From positions 1 to 18,362 of the forward strand of contig PIYA01000006.1 in NCBI GenBank assembly GCA_003601785.1: a stretch of 18,362 nt of DNA, in the 5' to 3' direction. This document shows positions 5,961 through 13,770 of the stretch, in pieces; positions within the stretch are counted from its first letter, which is position 1; each line of letters opens with the position of its first letter. Both the position numbers and the translations under genes were made by a program. This DNA is from Candidatus Bathyarchaeota archaeon (lineage in GTDB: Archaea; Thermoproteota; Bathyarchaeia; Bathyarchaeales; Bathycorpusculaceae). The notes beneath the pieces are model-generated. The model was not told the origin of the DNA. It saw nothing but the letters and a program-made list of their open reading frames with translations, and did no database searches.

Positions 5961-7280
5961 ATGCGTTTGAATTCCATGGGTGATTGGCGTAGAACGCATT
6001 ACTCCGTTGATGTTAAACCAGAGATGGATGGTCAAGAGGTTACCCTTTTCGGTTGGGTTCAAGAGATAAGAGATTTGGGTGGAATACGCTTCATAATATT
6101 GCAGGACAGGGAAGGAACAGTACAGATAACGGTTCCGCGGAAAAAAGTCACAAACGAAGTGCTGTCGAAGTCTGACGCTTTACAGAGACGGTACAGCATA
6201 GCCGTGAAGGGCATAGTGAAAAAGACGGATATGACGCCTAGAGGAATCGAAGTTATACCGAAGGCTATAAAAATCCTCAGCACAGCCACTCAACGTTTGC
6301 CGATAGACATAACGGGAAAAACACCAGCCAACATAGATGTTCGATTAGACGCACGAGCTTTAGACCTTTGCCGAGAAGAGAACATAGCAGCCTTTAAGAT
6401 TCAGCACACAGCTGTGCAGGCAATCCGAGATTTCCTCTTTGAAAGAGGCTTCGTAGAGGTTCACACTCCGCGTATAATAGCGTCAGCAACCGAAGGTGGA
6501 GCCGCACTGTTTCCAGTTAAATACTTTGATAAAAAAGCGTTTCTGGCTCAAAGCCCGCAGCTTTACAAGGAAGAACTCGTCATGAGCCTCGAAAAAGTCT
6601 TCGAAATAGGGCCGTTCTTCAGAGCTGAAGAGTCTCATACGAGGCGACATCTAAGTGAGTTTGTTTCGATAGACATTGAACAAGCCTTTGCTTCAGCTGA
6701 AGACGTGATGCGCTTGCTTGAACAGCTCATACAGTACATGTGCAAGGTTGTCAACGAGAAATGTCGAAGAGAACTGGCGACATTAAAGCATGAAGTGAAG
6801 GTTCCCGAGGTTCCCTTTCAACGCTTAAAATACGAAGTTGTATTGCAAGAGTTGGAGAAGGAAGGCATCAACATTCCTTGGGGTGAAGACATACCTACCC
6901 CAGCCTTTAGAACCTTGGGGAAAAAACATCCATACTTCTATTTCATAACTGACTGGCCAACTCATTCAAAAGCCTTCTACATAAAACCGCGAGACGATAA
7001 TCCAGAACTCTGTGAGGGTTTCGACCTGATGTGGAGTTGGATAGAGCTAGCCTCTGGTGGAACACGTATAGCTGACAAAGAGCTTTTAATAAAACGTTTA
7101 AAAGAGCAAGGGTTAAACCCTGAATCCTTCTATTATCACCTTCAAGCCTTTGACTATGGAATGCCTCCACATGCAGGGTGGGCTATAGGCTTAGAGAGAC
7201 TTACTATGATGCTCACGGGTAAAAAGAACATAAGAGAAGTCACGCTTTTCCCAAGGGACAAGTTCAGACTGACACCGTAA
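5961..7280 (+). CDS. aspS: Aspartyl-tRNA synthetase (possibly non-discriminating)
   Basis: This enzyme charges tRNA-Asp with aspartate. It has an N-terminal OB-fold anticodon domain (WRRTHYS, then GWVQEIRDLGG) and a class II catalytic core. Motif 2 is FRAEESHTRRHLSEF (residues 220-234), and motif 3 contains GLERLTM near residue 410. At about 439 residues it is the compact archaeal type, without the bacterial insertion. The ATG at 5961 was chosen; GTG 5949 and ATG 5976 are also in frame, and the latter (MGDWRRTHY) fits the family start best. Residue Q34 replaces the Trp, and P93 the Lys, that I recall as marks of discriminating archaeal enzymes, so it may also charge tRNA-Asn. Confidence 0.94.
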   Translation: MRLNSMGDWRRTHYSVDVKPEMDGQEVTLFGWVQEIRDLGGIRFIILQDREGTVQITVPRKKVTNEVLSKSDALQRRYSIAVKGIVKKTDMTPRGIEVIPKAIKILSTATQRLPIDITGKTPANIDVRLDARALDLCREENIAAFKIQHTAVQAIRDFLFERGFVEVHTPRIIASATEGGAALFPVKYFDKKAFLAQSPQLYKEELVMSLEKVFEIGPFFRAEESHTRRHLSEFVSIDIEQAFASAEDVMRLLEQLIQYMCKVVNEKCRRELATLKHEVKVPEVPFQRLKYEVVLQELEKEGINIPWGEDIPTPAFRTLGKKHPYFYFITDWPTHSKAFYIKPRDDNPELCEGFDLMWSWIELASGGTRIADKELLIKRLKEQGLNPESFYYHLQAFDYGMPPHAGWAIGLERLTMMLTGKKNIREVTLFPRDKFRLTP

Positions 7281-7299
7281 GAGAGCTTTAAACTCTAAC

Positions 7300-7309
7300 T
7301 ATTTTATAG
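7300..7309 (+). promoter_or_regulatory. TATA-like box before the secreted protein gene
   Basis: TATTTTATAG lies about 65 bp before ATG 7371. A second candidate (GCTTTAAAC, 7285-7293) lies further upstream. The T6 run at 7346-7351 may serve as a terminator for aspS. Confidence 0.3.
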
Positions 7310-7370
7310 AAGTATCCTACAGAACGGATAAAGCGCACCGTTTCCTTTTTTATAAAGGAGAAGGGAGAAG

Positions 7371-7802
7371 ATGAAAAAGTTAGTGTTAATAGCATCCCTC
7401 GTAACGGCTACCTTAATAGTAAGCGTTGGCTTCGCGGTTTTAGGCTCAAATGAGCAGCCTTTGGCTTTGGCTTGCGGCAGTGGTGTTGTTGACAAGGCGC
7501 AAGGTGAAACATTCACGGTGAAGATAACCTTCAAAAACAACGGAAAACATGAAGGCACATGGTCCGTCAACATCGCCTTTGAGGGTGAATCATGGACTTG
7601 GAGTGGAGAACCACAAACCCTAACTCTTAAACCATGCCATAGAAAGACTTTGACATGGACTGGAAACGTTCCGGAAGACGCTGCAACGGACTCTGTGGCG
7701 CGACTGATAGTCTACTATAACGATTCCTTCCAGCCTTTAAACTGGTGGATTCACGTGGTTAGCGGTGCAGAGCTGGCGGTAACGTCAAGCGTTGTAAGGT
7801 AG
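7371..7802 (+). CDS. Small secreted or membrane-anchored beta-sandwich protein
   Basis: The product has 143 residues. Lys2-Lys3 is followed by a hydrophobic segment (residues 4-24), a signal peptide or single anchor. The exported part looks like an immunoglobulin-type beta sandwich of the CARDB or transglutaminase-associated kind: FTVKITFKNNGKHEGTWSV, then a Leu/Thr strand before a hydrophobic core and RLIVYYND. It is rich in Trp (W64, W75, W77, W96, W125, W126) and has exactly two Cys (C35, C89) that could form a disulfide. GGAGAAGG lies just upstream of the ATG. It is an isolated gene between aspS and purF. No specific family was recognised; surface adhesion or carbohydrate binding is only a guess. 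Confidence 0.7.
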   Translation: MKKLVLIASLVTATLIVSVGFAVLGSNEQPLALACGSGVVDKAQGETFTVKITFKNNGKHEGTWSVNIAFEGESWTWSGEPQTLTLKPCHRKTLTWTGNVPEDAATDSVARLIVYYNDSFQPLNWWIHVVSGAELAVTSSVVR

Positions 7803-7805
7803 CTT

Positions 7806-7835
7806 TTCACAGATTCGTAAGTGAACATGCTTTTT
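7806..7835 (+). terminator. Possible terminator after the secreted protein gene
   Basis: TTCAC (7806-7810) can pair with GTGAA (7821-7825), and a T5 run follows at 7831-7835. Archaeal termination depends mainly on T runs, so the hairpin may be incidental. Confidence 0.3.
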
Positions 7836-7846
7836 AGTTGAAAGTG

Positions 7847-7854
7847 TTATAAAA
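7847..7854 (+). promoter_or_regulatory. TATA box of purF
   Basis: TTATAAAA lies 33-40 bp before ATG 7887. Its spacing predicts a transcript starting at about 7876-7885, with little or no leader, which agrees with the lack of a ribosome site before this ATG. Confidence 0.45.
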
Positions 7855-7886
7855 GTTGATAAATAACCAGTTCTTTATTGCCGAGC

Positions 7887-9401
7887 ATGGGAGAGCGGTT
7901 AAAAATCGCGTGCGGAGTGTTCGGCGCGGTAAACTTTAAAAAACAACACGTATTCCCCTACGTGTACTGGGGCTTAAGGGCTCAAAACCACAGGGGACAC
8001 CAGTCCCACGGTTTTCTAACATATTATAATGGAGAATTTTACACCTACAGAAACCTAGACCTGATTCCGAAAATAAAGAAGAACGCGATTCAAGAGTGGT
8101 TTGGACGTTTACCGGGATACTTAGGCATAGGAAACGTCAGATATACAACGTCTGGGAAAACGGATGAAAAATCGCTGATAAAAGGAACACAGCCTGTCAC
8201 CGCTTCAAAAAACGGTTTAAAATTGGCTGTTTCGTTTAACGGTAATGTTGTCAACACTTTTCAGCTTAAAAAAGAAATCCGAAAGGAATTCCCGGGATTT
8301 TCCTACGAGTGCGATGCAGATTTGATATGTCACAAGCTTCTAATCGAGCTTCTGAAAGGTAAAGATTTAACATCAGCCGTCGAAACCTGCATGCGAGAGA
8401 TTGAAGGAGCCTTCTCTGTTATAGGCATAACAAAAGACGGTGAGTTCTTCGCCTTCAAAGACCCATATGGGATAAGACCTCTATGCGCTGGACACAGCGA
8501 AGACCGTTCAATTTATGCGTTTTCATCGGAAACTGTAGGGTTAAACATAAACGGTTTCGAAAGAGACTTCGAGCTTGAACCGGGTGAGTTTGTAACGGTT
8601 TCAGAGAACGGTTTCAAAAGAGAAAGAATAGTGAAAAGTAAGAGAAAGGCTTTCTGCGCTTTTGAATTCGCGTATTTCGCCAGACCGGACTCACGTTTCA
8701 ACGACAAATACGTTTATGAAATCCGTGAAGAATTCGGAAGAAATCTTGTGAGAGAAAATCCTGACATAGTTAAAGACGCAGACCTAATAATATCCGTGCC
8801 AGAGACAGGTGACGACCCAGCCTTAGGCGTCCATGAAGAATCTGGATTAAGATGGGAGAGAGCGTCGAGAAGACACCGTTATGTGACCGAGAGAGCCTTC
8901 ATTCTGCTCAACAGAGAACGCCACTCAACGATAGACAGAAAAATAAACATCTTAGCATCCAAAGTCAAGGGAAAACGGGTCATAGTAACAGAAGACAGCA
9001 TAGTGAGGGGCGACACAACAAGAGTTATAGTGCGCAAGCTTCGAAAGATGGGGGCGAAAAAGGTCTATTTGTTCATAACTTTTCCGCGGATAATTGGACC
9101 ATGTTTCTATGGAATAGACATGGCAACTTATGGTCAGCTGATAGGTTCTAAGCACACTCCGGAGGAAATCGCGAAGATAATAGGTGCAGACGCCGTCCGT
9201 TATCAGTCGATTGAAGGCTTCATAAGGGCAACGGGCTTCACGAAGGACCAGTTGTGCTTGGGGTGTATAACCTGTAAGTATCCCACGCCTCTGGCGCAGA
9301 AGATAGCTGATGAGATGAAGAAGCGATTCTTAGAAGGCTACGAGGAAAAGGGAAGGCTCTATGAGATAGCTGAAGCTGTTGGGAAAGCAGCAAACATTTG
9401 A
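7887..9401 (+). CDS. purF: Amidophosphoribosyltransferase
   Basis: This is the first step of purine synthesis (PRPP + glutamine to phosphoribosylamine). The ATG at 7887 was chosen over TTG 7878. The start gives an 8-residue propeptide before C9 (in ACGVFG), the Ntn-hydrolase nucleophile normally freed by autoprocessing. QNHRGHQSHG, GNVRYTTSG, FNGN and CDADL make up the glutaminase core. The PRPP loop is TEDSIVRGDTT (about residues 368-378). Four Cys at 257, 406, 457 and 460 match the [4Fe-4S] ligands of Bacillus-type PurF (FCAFEFAYFARPDS, PCFYGID, CLGCITCKYPT). The protein is about 504 residues. Some motifs deviate: F for H before NGN, and GDTT for GTTS. It is 55 bp upstream of purD. Confidence 0.93.
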   Translation: MGERLKIACGVFGAVNFKKQHVFPYVYWGLRAQNHRGHQSHGFLTYYNGEFYTYRNLDLIPKIKKNAIQEWFGRLPGYLGIGNVRYTTSGKTDEKSLIKGTQPVTASKNGLKLAVSFNGNVVNTFQLKKEIRKEFPGFSYECDADLICHKLLIELLKGKDLTSAVETCMREIEGAFSVIGITKDGEFFAFKDPYGIRPLCAGHSEDRSIYAFSSETVGLNINGFERDFELEPGEFVTVSENGFKRERIVKSKRKAFCAFEFAYFARPDSRFNDKYVYEIREEFGRNLVRENPDIVKDADLIISVPETGDDPALGVHEESGLRWERASRRHRYVTERAFILLNRERHSTIDRKINILASKVKGKRVIVTEDSIVRGDTTRVIVRKLRKMGAKKVYLFITFPRIIGPCFYGIDMATYGQLIGSKHTPEEIAKIIGADAVRYQSIEGFIRATGFTKDQLCLGCITCKYPTPLAQKIADEMKKRFLEGYEEKGRLYEIAEAVGKAANI

Positions 9402-9407
9402 TGGGAC

Positions 9408-9418
9408 AAAATAAATAG
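9408..9418 (+). promoter_or_regulatory. TATA-like box of purD
   Basis: AAATAAATAGG lies between purF and purD, about 40 bp before ATG 9457, so the purD-PfkB run may have its own promoter besides read-through from purF. Confidence 0.35.
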
Positions 9419-9456
9419 GTTTTACCGTGTTATTCTTGTAATCTGATGGGTTAAAC

Positions 9457-10866
9457 ATGGAAAAAGTTGGTGTACTCGTTGTTTCTTATGGTGCGAGAGC
9501 CGTAGCCATGGTTGACGCTTTAACTAGAAGCCGAAACTACGAAGTTGAAATTTATGTTGCAGACAAGCAACGAAACCCTTTCAACCTGAAAAAAGCCGTG
9601 AAACACGTCGTTGTATCAGACTTGAACGTAGAGGAAATATGTAAGTTTGCAGAGGAAAATAAGGATAGGATAGATTTCGGTCTTGTGGGTCCGGAAAAAC
9701 CGATAATCAACGGATTACGCAATCTTGTTGAAGAGAGAACAGGGATACCTATGATTTGTCCGACAAAGGAATACGCTATAGAGGCAAGCAAGGTTCAACA
9801 GAGGCTTCTTTTCCAAGAGATAGTGCCAGAGGTGAATCCACGTTTTAAGATTTTCAATCCGAAAGATTACAGAACCACGGGGGAAGTGAAAAAGGCTGTT
9901 TACAGCTGGCTTGACGAGCTTGAAAACATGGCTGTTGTTAAACCGGATAAGCCTGCGGCTGGAAAAGGCGTAGGCGTTTGGGGAGACCACTTCCAAACGC
10001 GCGAACAACTTTTTGAACATTTTCTCACAAACTTTCAGTACGGAGCTGTAATAATAGAAGAGAAAATCGAGGGAGAGGAGTCAAGCTTTCAAGCTTTTTG
10101 CGACGGCAAACACCTAGTTCCCTTACCGGAAACAAGAGACTACAAGAGAGCCTTTGACAACGATAAGGGACCAAACACGGGTGGCATGGGTTCCTACAAA
10201 GACGTTGGTGACGTATTGCCTTTCATGACCGACGCTGACAGAGCAAGAGAAATCAGTATAGTTAATAGAATCTTCGAGAAGTGGAAACCAGACAACACAA
10301 GTCTCAGGGGAATACCATTCTACGTGGCTTTCATACACACAAGTGAAGGACCGAAAATTCTTGAAAACAACAGTCGTCCGGGAGACCCGGAAATCCAAAA
10401 CATTCTACCTGTTTTGAAAGATGATTTTGTTGACGTTTGCTTCAAGATTTTAGAGGGAAACTTAACACGTGTAGAACTTGAGAAATCAGCTACCGTTGTG
10501 ACTTACAAGGTGCCGCCGAACTACGGTGGATACATAAACACTTTTCCACATCTCGTCAGAAAAGATGAAATCGGCAAACCAGTAGACTTGAAAGAGGCTT
10601 ACGCTCTAGCTGAAAAGTACGGCAACAGAATCCGCGTTTATCCAGCATCCATGGAATTACGTGACAGTGAAACCTACGCTCTCAAATCTAGGACGGTATG
10701 CGTTGTCGGCGTAGGCGAGAGCATAGAAGAGGCTAGACAGACATCGCTGGAAGGCATAAAAGCAATCAGAGGAGGAGCATTGTGGCACAGAACAGACATA
10801 GCCTCAAAGGAGCACATAACCAAGAGTGTAAGGCACATGGAAGAGCTTAGGCGGCGTCAGAAGTGA
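9457..10866 (+). CDS. purD: Phosphoribosylamine-glycine ligase (GAR synthetase)
   Basis: This is the second step of purine synthesis (phosphoribosylamine + glycine + ATP to GAR). It is an ATP-grasp enzyme of 469 residues, longer than the roughly 430 of common PurD. GPEKP is at residues 78-82, PAAGKGVGV around 166-174, EEKIEGEESS at 201-210, DYKRAFDNDKGPNTGGMG at 228-245, and ENNSRPGDPE at 303-312. The N-terminal glycine-rich GSGGREHA motif of bacterial enzymes is replaced by SYGARAVA, a clear divergence. The last codon overlaps the next gene's start by 4 nt (GTGA), indicating tight coupling with the HAD gene. Confidence 0.92.
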   Translation: MEKVGVLVVSYGARAVAMVDALTRSRNYEVEIYVADKQRNPFNLKKAVKHVVVSDLNVEEICKFAEENKDRIDFGLVGPEKPIINGLRNLVEERTGIPMICPTKEYAIEASKVQQRLLFQEIVPEVNPRFKIFNPKDYRTTGEVKKAVYSWLDELENMAVVKPDKPAAGKGVGVWGDHFQTREQLFEHFLTNFQYGAVIIEEKIEGEESSFQAFCDGKHLVPLPETRDYKRAFDNDKGPNTGGMGSYKDVGDVLPFMTDADRAREISIVNRIFEKWKPDNTSLRGIPFYVAFIHTSEGPKILENNSRPGDPEIQNILPVLKDDFVDVCFKILEGNLTRVELEKSATVVTYKVPPNYGGYINTFPHLVRKDEIGKPVDLKEAYALAEKYGNRIRVYPASMELRDSETYALKSRTVCVVGVGESIEEARQTSLEGIKAIRGGALWHRTDIASKEHITKSVRHMEELRRRQK

Positions 10867-11945
10867 AGAGAGTCTTCATCTCGGACTGTGAAGGACCAAT
10901 ATCAAAAAACGACAACGCTTTCGAACTGACCTCTCATTTCATCCCAAAAGGCGGCAAAATCTTCACGGTCATAAGCAAATATGATGATGTCCTCGCGGAC
11001 GTTTTAAAAAGACCAGGCTATAAAGCGGGCACCACCTTAAAGTTCATACTGCCCTTCCTGAAGGCTTACGGTGTTACAGACGCTAAAATGCGTGATTTCT
11101 CAGCAAGAACATTAGTCTTAATTCAGAACATAAAGGAAACGCTGCGATACGTAAGAAAGGTGGCTCACGCTTTCATCGTCAGCACGAGCTACGAACATTA
11201 CATAAAGGCTCTATGCAAAACCATAGACTTTCCATACGAGGACACATACTGCACAAAAGTCAACATAGACAAATACATGGTTGCGGAAAAAGAAATGGCG
11301 GTGCTGAGAGAACTGGCAGAGGAAATCGCGGAGATGCCGATAATCAAAATTCCGCCGAAAGCGGAATCCATAAAAGATTTTTCAAGTAAAGACCAAGAGA
11401 TAATCCGAAGGTTAGACGAAATTTTTCTGAAAGAGATACCTCAAATGGAGATTGGAAAGATATTCTCTGAAGTTAACCCTGTGGGCGGCGGAGAAAAAGC
11501 CGAGGCAGTAAAGAACGTGGCTGAACGGTTGAGCGTAAACTTAACAGATGTCATGTACGTTGGCGACAGCATAACCGACTTGGAAGCCTTTCGACTTGTT
11601 AGGGAAAACGGCGGCTTAACCGTCTCCTTCAACGGCAATCAATACGCCGTGAAAAACGCTGAAATCGCGGTTTTATCGGAAAGCAGTCTTCCAACGGTGA
11701 TAATTGCAGATGTTTTCAGCAGATTCGGGAAACAACAAACTCTACAGTTGGTGAAAAATTGGAATCGTGAAACCTTAATGAAAAGCTTCGTCAACCCAGC
11801 GCTGCTAAATCGTCTCTTCAAGCTACACCCGAAAAGCTTGCCCAAAGTTAAAATAGTTACAAGTAAAAATATGGAATTTCTAGCCGAAGAAAGCACCAAA
11901 TTTAGAAAAAAAGTTAGGGGAAAAGCCATAGGAGAATTAGGATAA
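10863..11945 (+). CDS. HAD-superfamily phosphatase-like protein, EhaR-like
   Basis: The product has 360 residues and starts at GTG 10863, overlapping the purD stop. HAD motif I is SDCEGP with D8 as nucleophile, but the usual second Asp is E10. Motif II is VSTS (S107/T108), motif III K212 in GGGEKAEAVKN, and motif IV VGDSITDLEAF (D235, D239). The N-terminal SDCEGPISKNDNAFELTSHF and KYDDVLADVLKRPGYKAG segments resemble, from memory, the protein called EhaR (energy-converting hydrogenase A subunit R) in methanogens. A phosphatase or phosphotransferase on an unknown substrate is likely. Its stop overlaps the next start by 1 nt (TAATG). No Eha hydrogenase gene lies in the window. Confidence 0.78.
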   Translation: MKRVFISDCEGPISKNDNAFELTSHFIPKGGKIFTVISKYDDVLADVLKRPGYKAGTTLKFILPFLKAYGVTDAKMRDFSARTLVLIQNIKETLRYVRKVAHAFIVSTSYEHYIKALCKTIDFPYEDTYCTKVNIDKYMVAEKEMAVLRELAEEIAEMPIIKIPPKAESIKDFSSKDQEIIRRLDEIFLKEIPQMEIGKIFSEVNPVGGGEKAEAVKNVAERLSVNLTDVMYVGDSITDLEAFRLVRENGGLTVSFNGNQYAVKNAEIAVLSESSLPTVIIADVFSRFGKQQTLQLVKNWNRETLMKSFVNPALLNRLFKLHPKSLPKVKIVTSKNMEFLAEESTKFRKKVRGKAIGELG

Positions 11946-12859
11946 TGGTTAAGAAAACCGAAAAAATAGATGACACCTATGCAGAAGCATTCGAAGGAAT
12001 ATTCACCCGTGTAATAGTCACCGCCGACGATGAGAAAACACTGCGGAACGCTGCGGAAGATGCCACGGCAACCCCGTCTATAGTTATAGGTCGAATTGAA
12101 GGTGGAATAGAACGATGGTTGAGTGAGAGGGAGACTCCAGACAAGAGGAAAGGTGCAATCCTGCAGTTTTGGGGTGGAATAGACCCGCGGAAACCGTTTT
12201 CAGACTCCGTGAGAAAATTCATGGTTGAGCTCTCCTACAGAATTCGCCAAGACATCTTGGTTAAGCCTTTCACGGCTGTTTTTGATGCTCTGCAGAACGC
12301 TGAAGGAAAAATGGACATGATGGAACGTGTTGGACACTGTGGAGACGGTTACGAATGGGTTGAAAAACGTTTCAAGCGCACGGTTATCATCGTACCCATA
12401 ATGGTTCCAGATTTCATAATTGAGCGTTACATAGGCTACGCCCACGGCGTGATGGGTGCAAACTTCTGGATGTTCTGCAAAACAAAAGAAGCCGTGAAGG
12501 AGGCTGGAGAAAAAGCGTTAAATGCGATAAGCAAAGTTGAAGGGGTCATAACACCCTTTGATGTCTGCTCAGCAGGCTCAAAACCTGAAACCCGTTATCC
12601 GTGGATAGGACCCACAACAAACCATCCGTACTGTCCTTCCTTGAGGCGGAAGCTCGGCAAGAAATCAAAGGTTCCGAGAGGCGTGAATTACATCCCAGAA
12701 ATAGTGATTAACGGGTTCTCGATGCAAGCCGTGAAAAAAGCCATGAAAGCTGGAATAAAGGCTGTTCTAGACGTTAAAGATGTTGTGAAGGTTTCAGCCG
12801 GAAACTACGGTGGTAAACTCGGTCCATACAAGATTTACTTACGCGAGCTGTTCCCATGA
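11945..12859 (+). CDS. Ftr-family formyltransferase (FtrII-like)
   Basis: The product has 304 residues, near the ~297 of Ftr, which moves formyl between formylmethanofuran and tetrahydromethanopterin. It shows DTYAEAFEGIFTRVIVTA at the N-terminus, GYAHGVMGANFWMF (164-177), WIGPTTNHPYCPSLR (220-234), PEIVING (251-257, whose Glu aligns with the catalytic Glu of the Methanopyrus enzyme as I recall it) and SAGNYGGKLGPY near the end. Several segments differ from canonical Ftr, suggesting the paralogous FtrII type. It is embedded between an EhaR-like gene and a PfkB kinase and follows purD in the purine cluster. It may be true Ftr of a Wood-Ljungdahl pathway or a formyl donor step for purines. Confidence 0.85.
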   Translation: MVKKTEKIDDTYAEAFEGIFTRVIVTADDEKTLRNAAEDATATPSIVIGRIEGGIERWLSERETPDKRKGAILQFWGGIDPRKPFSDSVRKFMVELSYRIRQDILVKPFTAVFDALQNAEGKMDMMERVGHCGDGYEWVEKRFKRTVIIVPIMVPDFIIERYIGYAHGVMGANFWMFCKTKEAVKEAGEKALNAISKVEGVITPFDVCSAGSKPETRYPWIGPTTNHPYCPSLRRKLGKKSKVPRGVNYIPEIVINGFSMQAVKKAMKAGIKAVLDVKDVVKVSAGNYGGKLGPYKIYLRELFP

Positions 12860-13770
12860 CCAGCTTCGACGTAGTAGGATTCGGCGCCTTAAACGTCGAC
12901 AAACTCTTCAAGGTTAATAGAATCGCTAGGGTGGAAGAGGAAAGCTTCGTAACAGGCTTTGAGGAAGCATGTGGCGGCTCAGCAGCCAACACCATAGTAG
13001 GCTTGGCAAGACTCGGCTGCAAAGTGGGTTTTATAGGAAAGGTAGCCAACGACAGAGAAGGCAAGCTGCTGCTTAAAGACTTCCGCAGAGAAGGAGTTGA
13101 CACAAAAGGTATAATAATCACAAAACAAGGGAGAAGCGGAACAGTCATGGGCTTCGTAGACTTAAAAGGTGAAAGAGCGTTATACGTTGACCCAGGCGTG
13201 AACGACACGCTGGAACTTGAAGAAATAAGCAAGGAATACGCTTTTCAGACAAAATTTTTACACCTAACATCTTTTGTTGGAGATAAACCATTCCAAGCAC
13301 AGAAAAAACTTGTGGAGATACTTCCGGAAAACGTGAAGATAAGCTTAGACATGGGAGAGCTGTACGCAAGAAAAGGTTTGAAAGCGTTGGAACCAATCCT
13401 AACCAAGACTTTTGTTGCAATGCCCAACGCTAAGGAACTTGAAATCTTAACAGGAAAAACCGATTACAAAAAGAACGCTGAGCTTCTACTTGAAAAAGGC
13501 GTAAAAATAGTCGCTGTTAAGCTAGGCAGCAAAGGATGCTACGTGACAGACGGTAAAGAAAACCACCACATAGAAGCCTTTAAAGTAAACGTTGTGGACA
13601 CGACAGGTGCCGGCGACGCCTTCTGTGCAGGTTTCCTTTACGGTTTAATCAAAAGCAAAAATCTTTATGATTGCGGCAGAATAGGCAATTTTGTCGCTTC
13701 AAAATGCATAATGAAGATGGGAGCGCGGACGGGACTTCCCTACATCAAAGACCTAAAACTTCTCGATTAA
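12856..13770 (+). CDS. PfkB/ribokinase-family sugar or nucleoside kinase
   Basis: The product has 304 residues; its ATG overlaps the formyltransferase stop by 4 nt (ATGA). PfkB motifs: GGSAANT at 40-46, a substrate-binding N-terminus VVGFGALNVDKL, and VVDTTGAGDAFCAGF at 247-260 with D254 as catalytic base. The usual substrates of such archaeal proteins are ribose, nucleosides (inosine, guanosine, cytidine) or fructose phosphates, and the sequence alone does not decide. Purine context would favour a nucleoside or ribosyl substrate. I recall a ribokinase-like gene beside FtrII in methanogen eha operons, which would make this the third gene of a conserved trio. Its 3' end overlaps the convergent purQ by 18 nt. 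Confidence 0.82.
   Translation: MTSFDVVGFGALNVDKLFKVNRIARVEEESFVTGFEEACGGSAANTIVGLARLGCKVGFIGKVANDREGKLLLKDFRREGVDTKGIIITKQGRSGTVMGFVDLKGERALYVDPGVNDTLELEEISKEYAFQTKFLHLTSFVGDKPFQAQKKLVEILPENVKISLDMGELYARKGLKALEPILTKTFVAMPNAKELEILTGKTDYKKNAELLLEKGVKIVAVKLGSKGCYVTDGKENHHIEAFKVNVVDTTGAGDAFCAGFLYGLIKSKNLYDCGRIGNFVASKCIMKMGARTGLPYIKDLKLLD

Noticed and set aside
8852..9151. A 99-residue plus-strand frame within purF
   Set aside because: It lies entirely inside the purF PRPP domain in another frame, with low-complexity polar composition.
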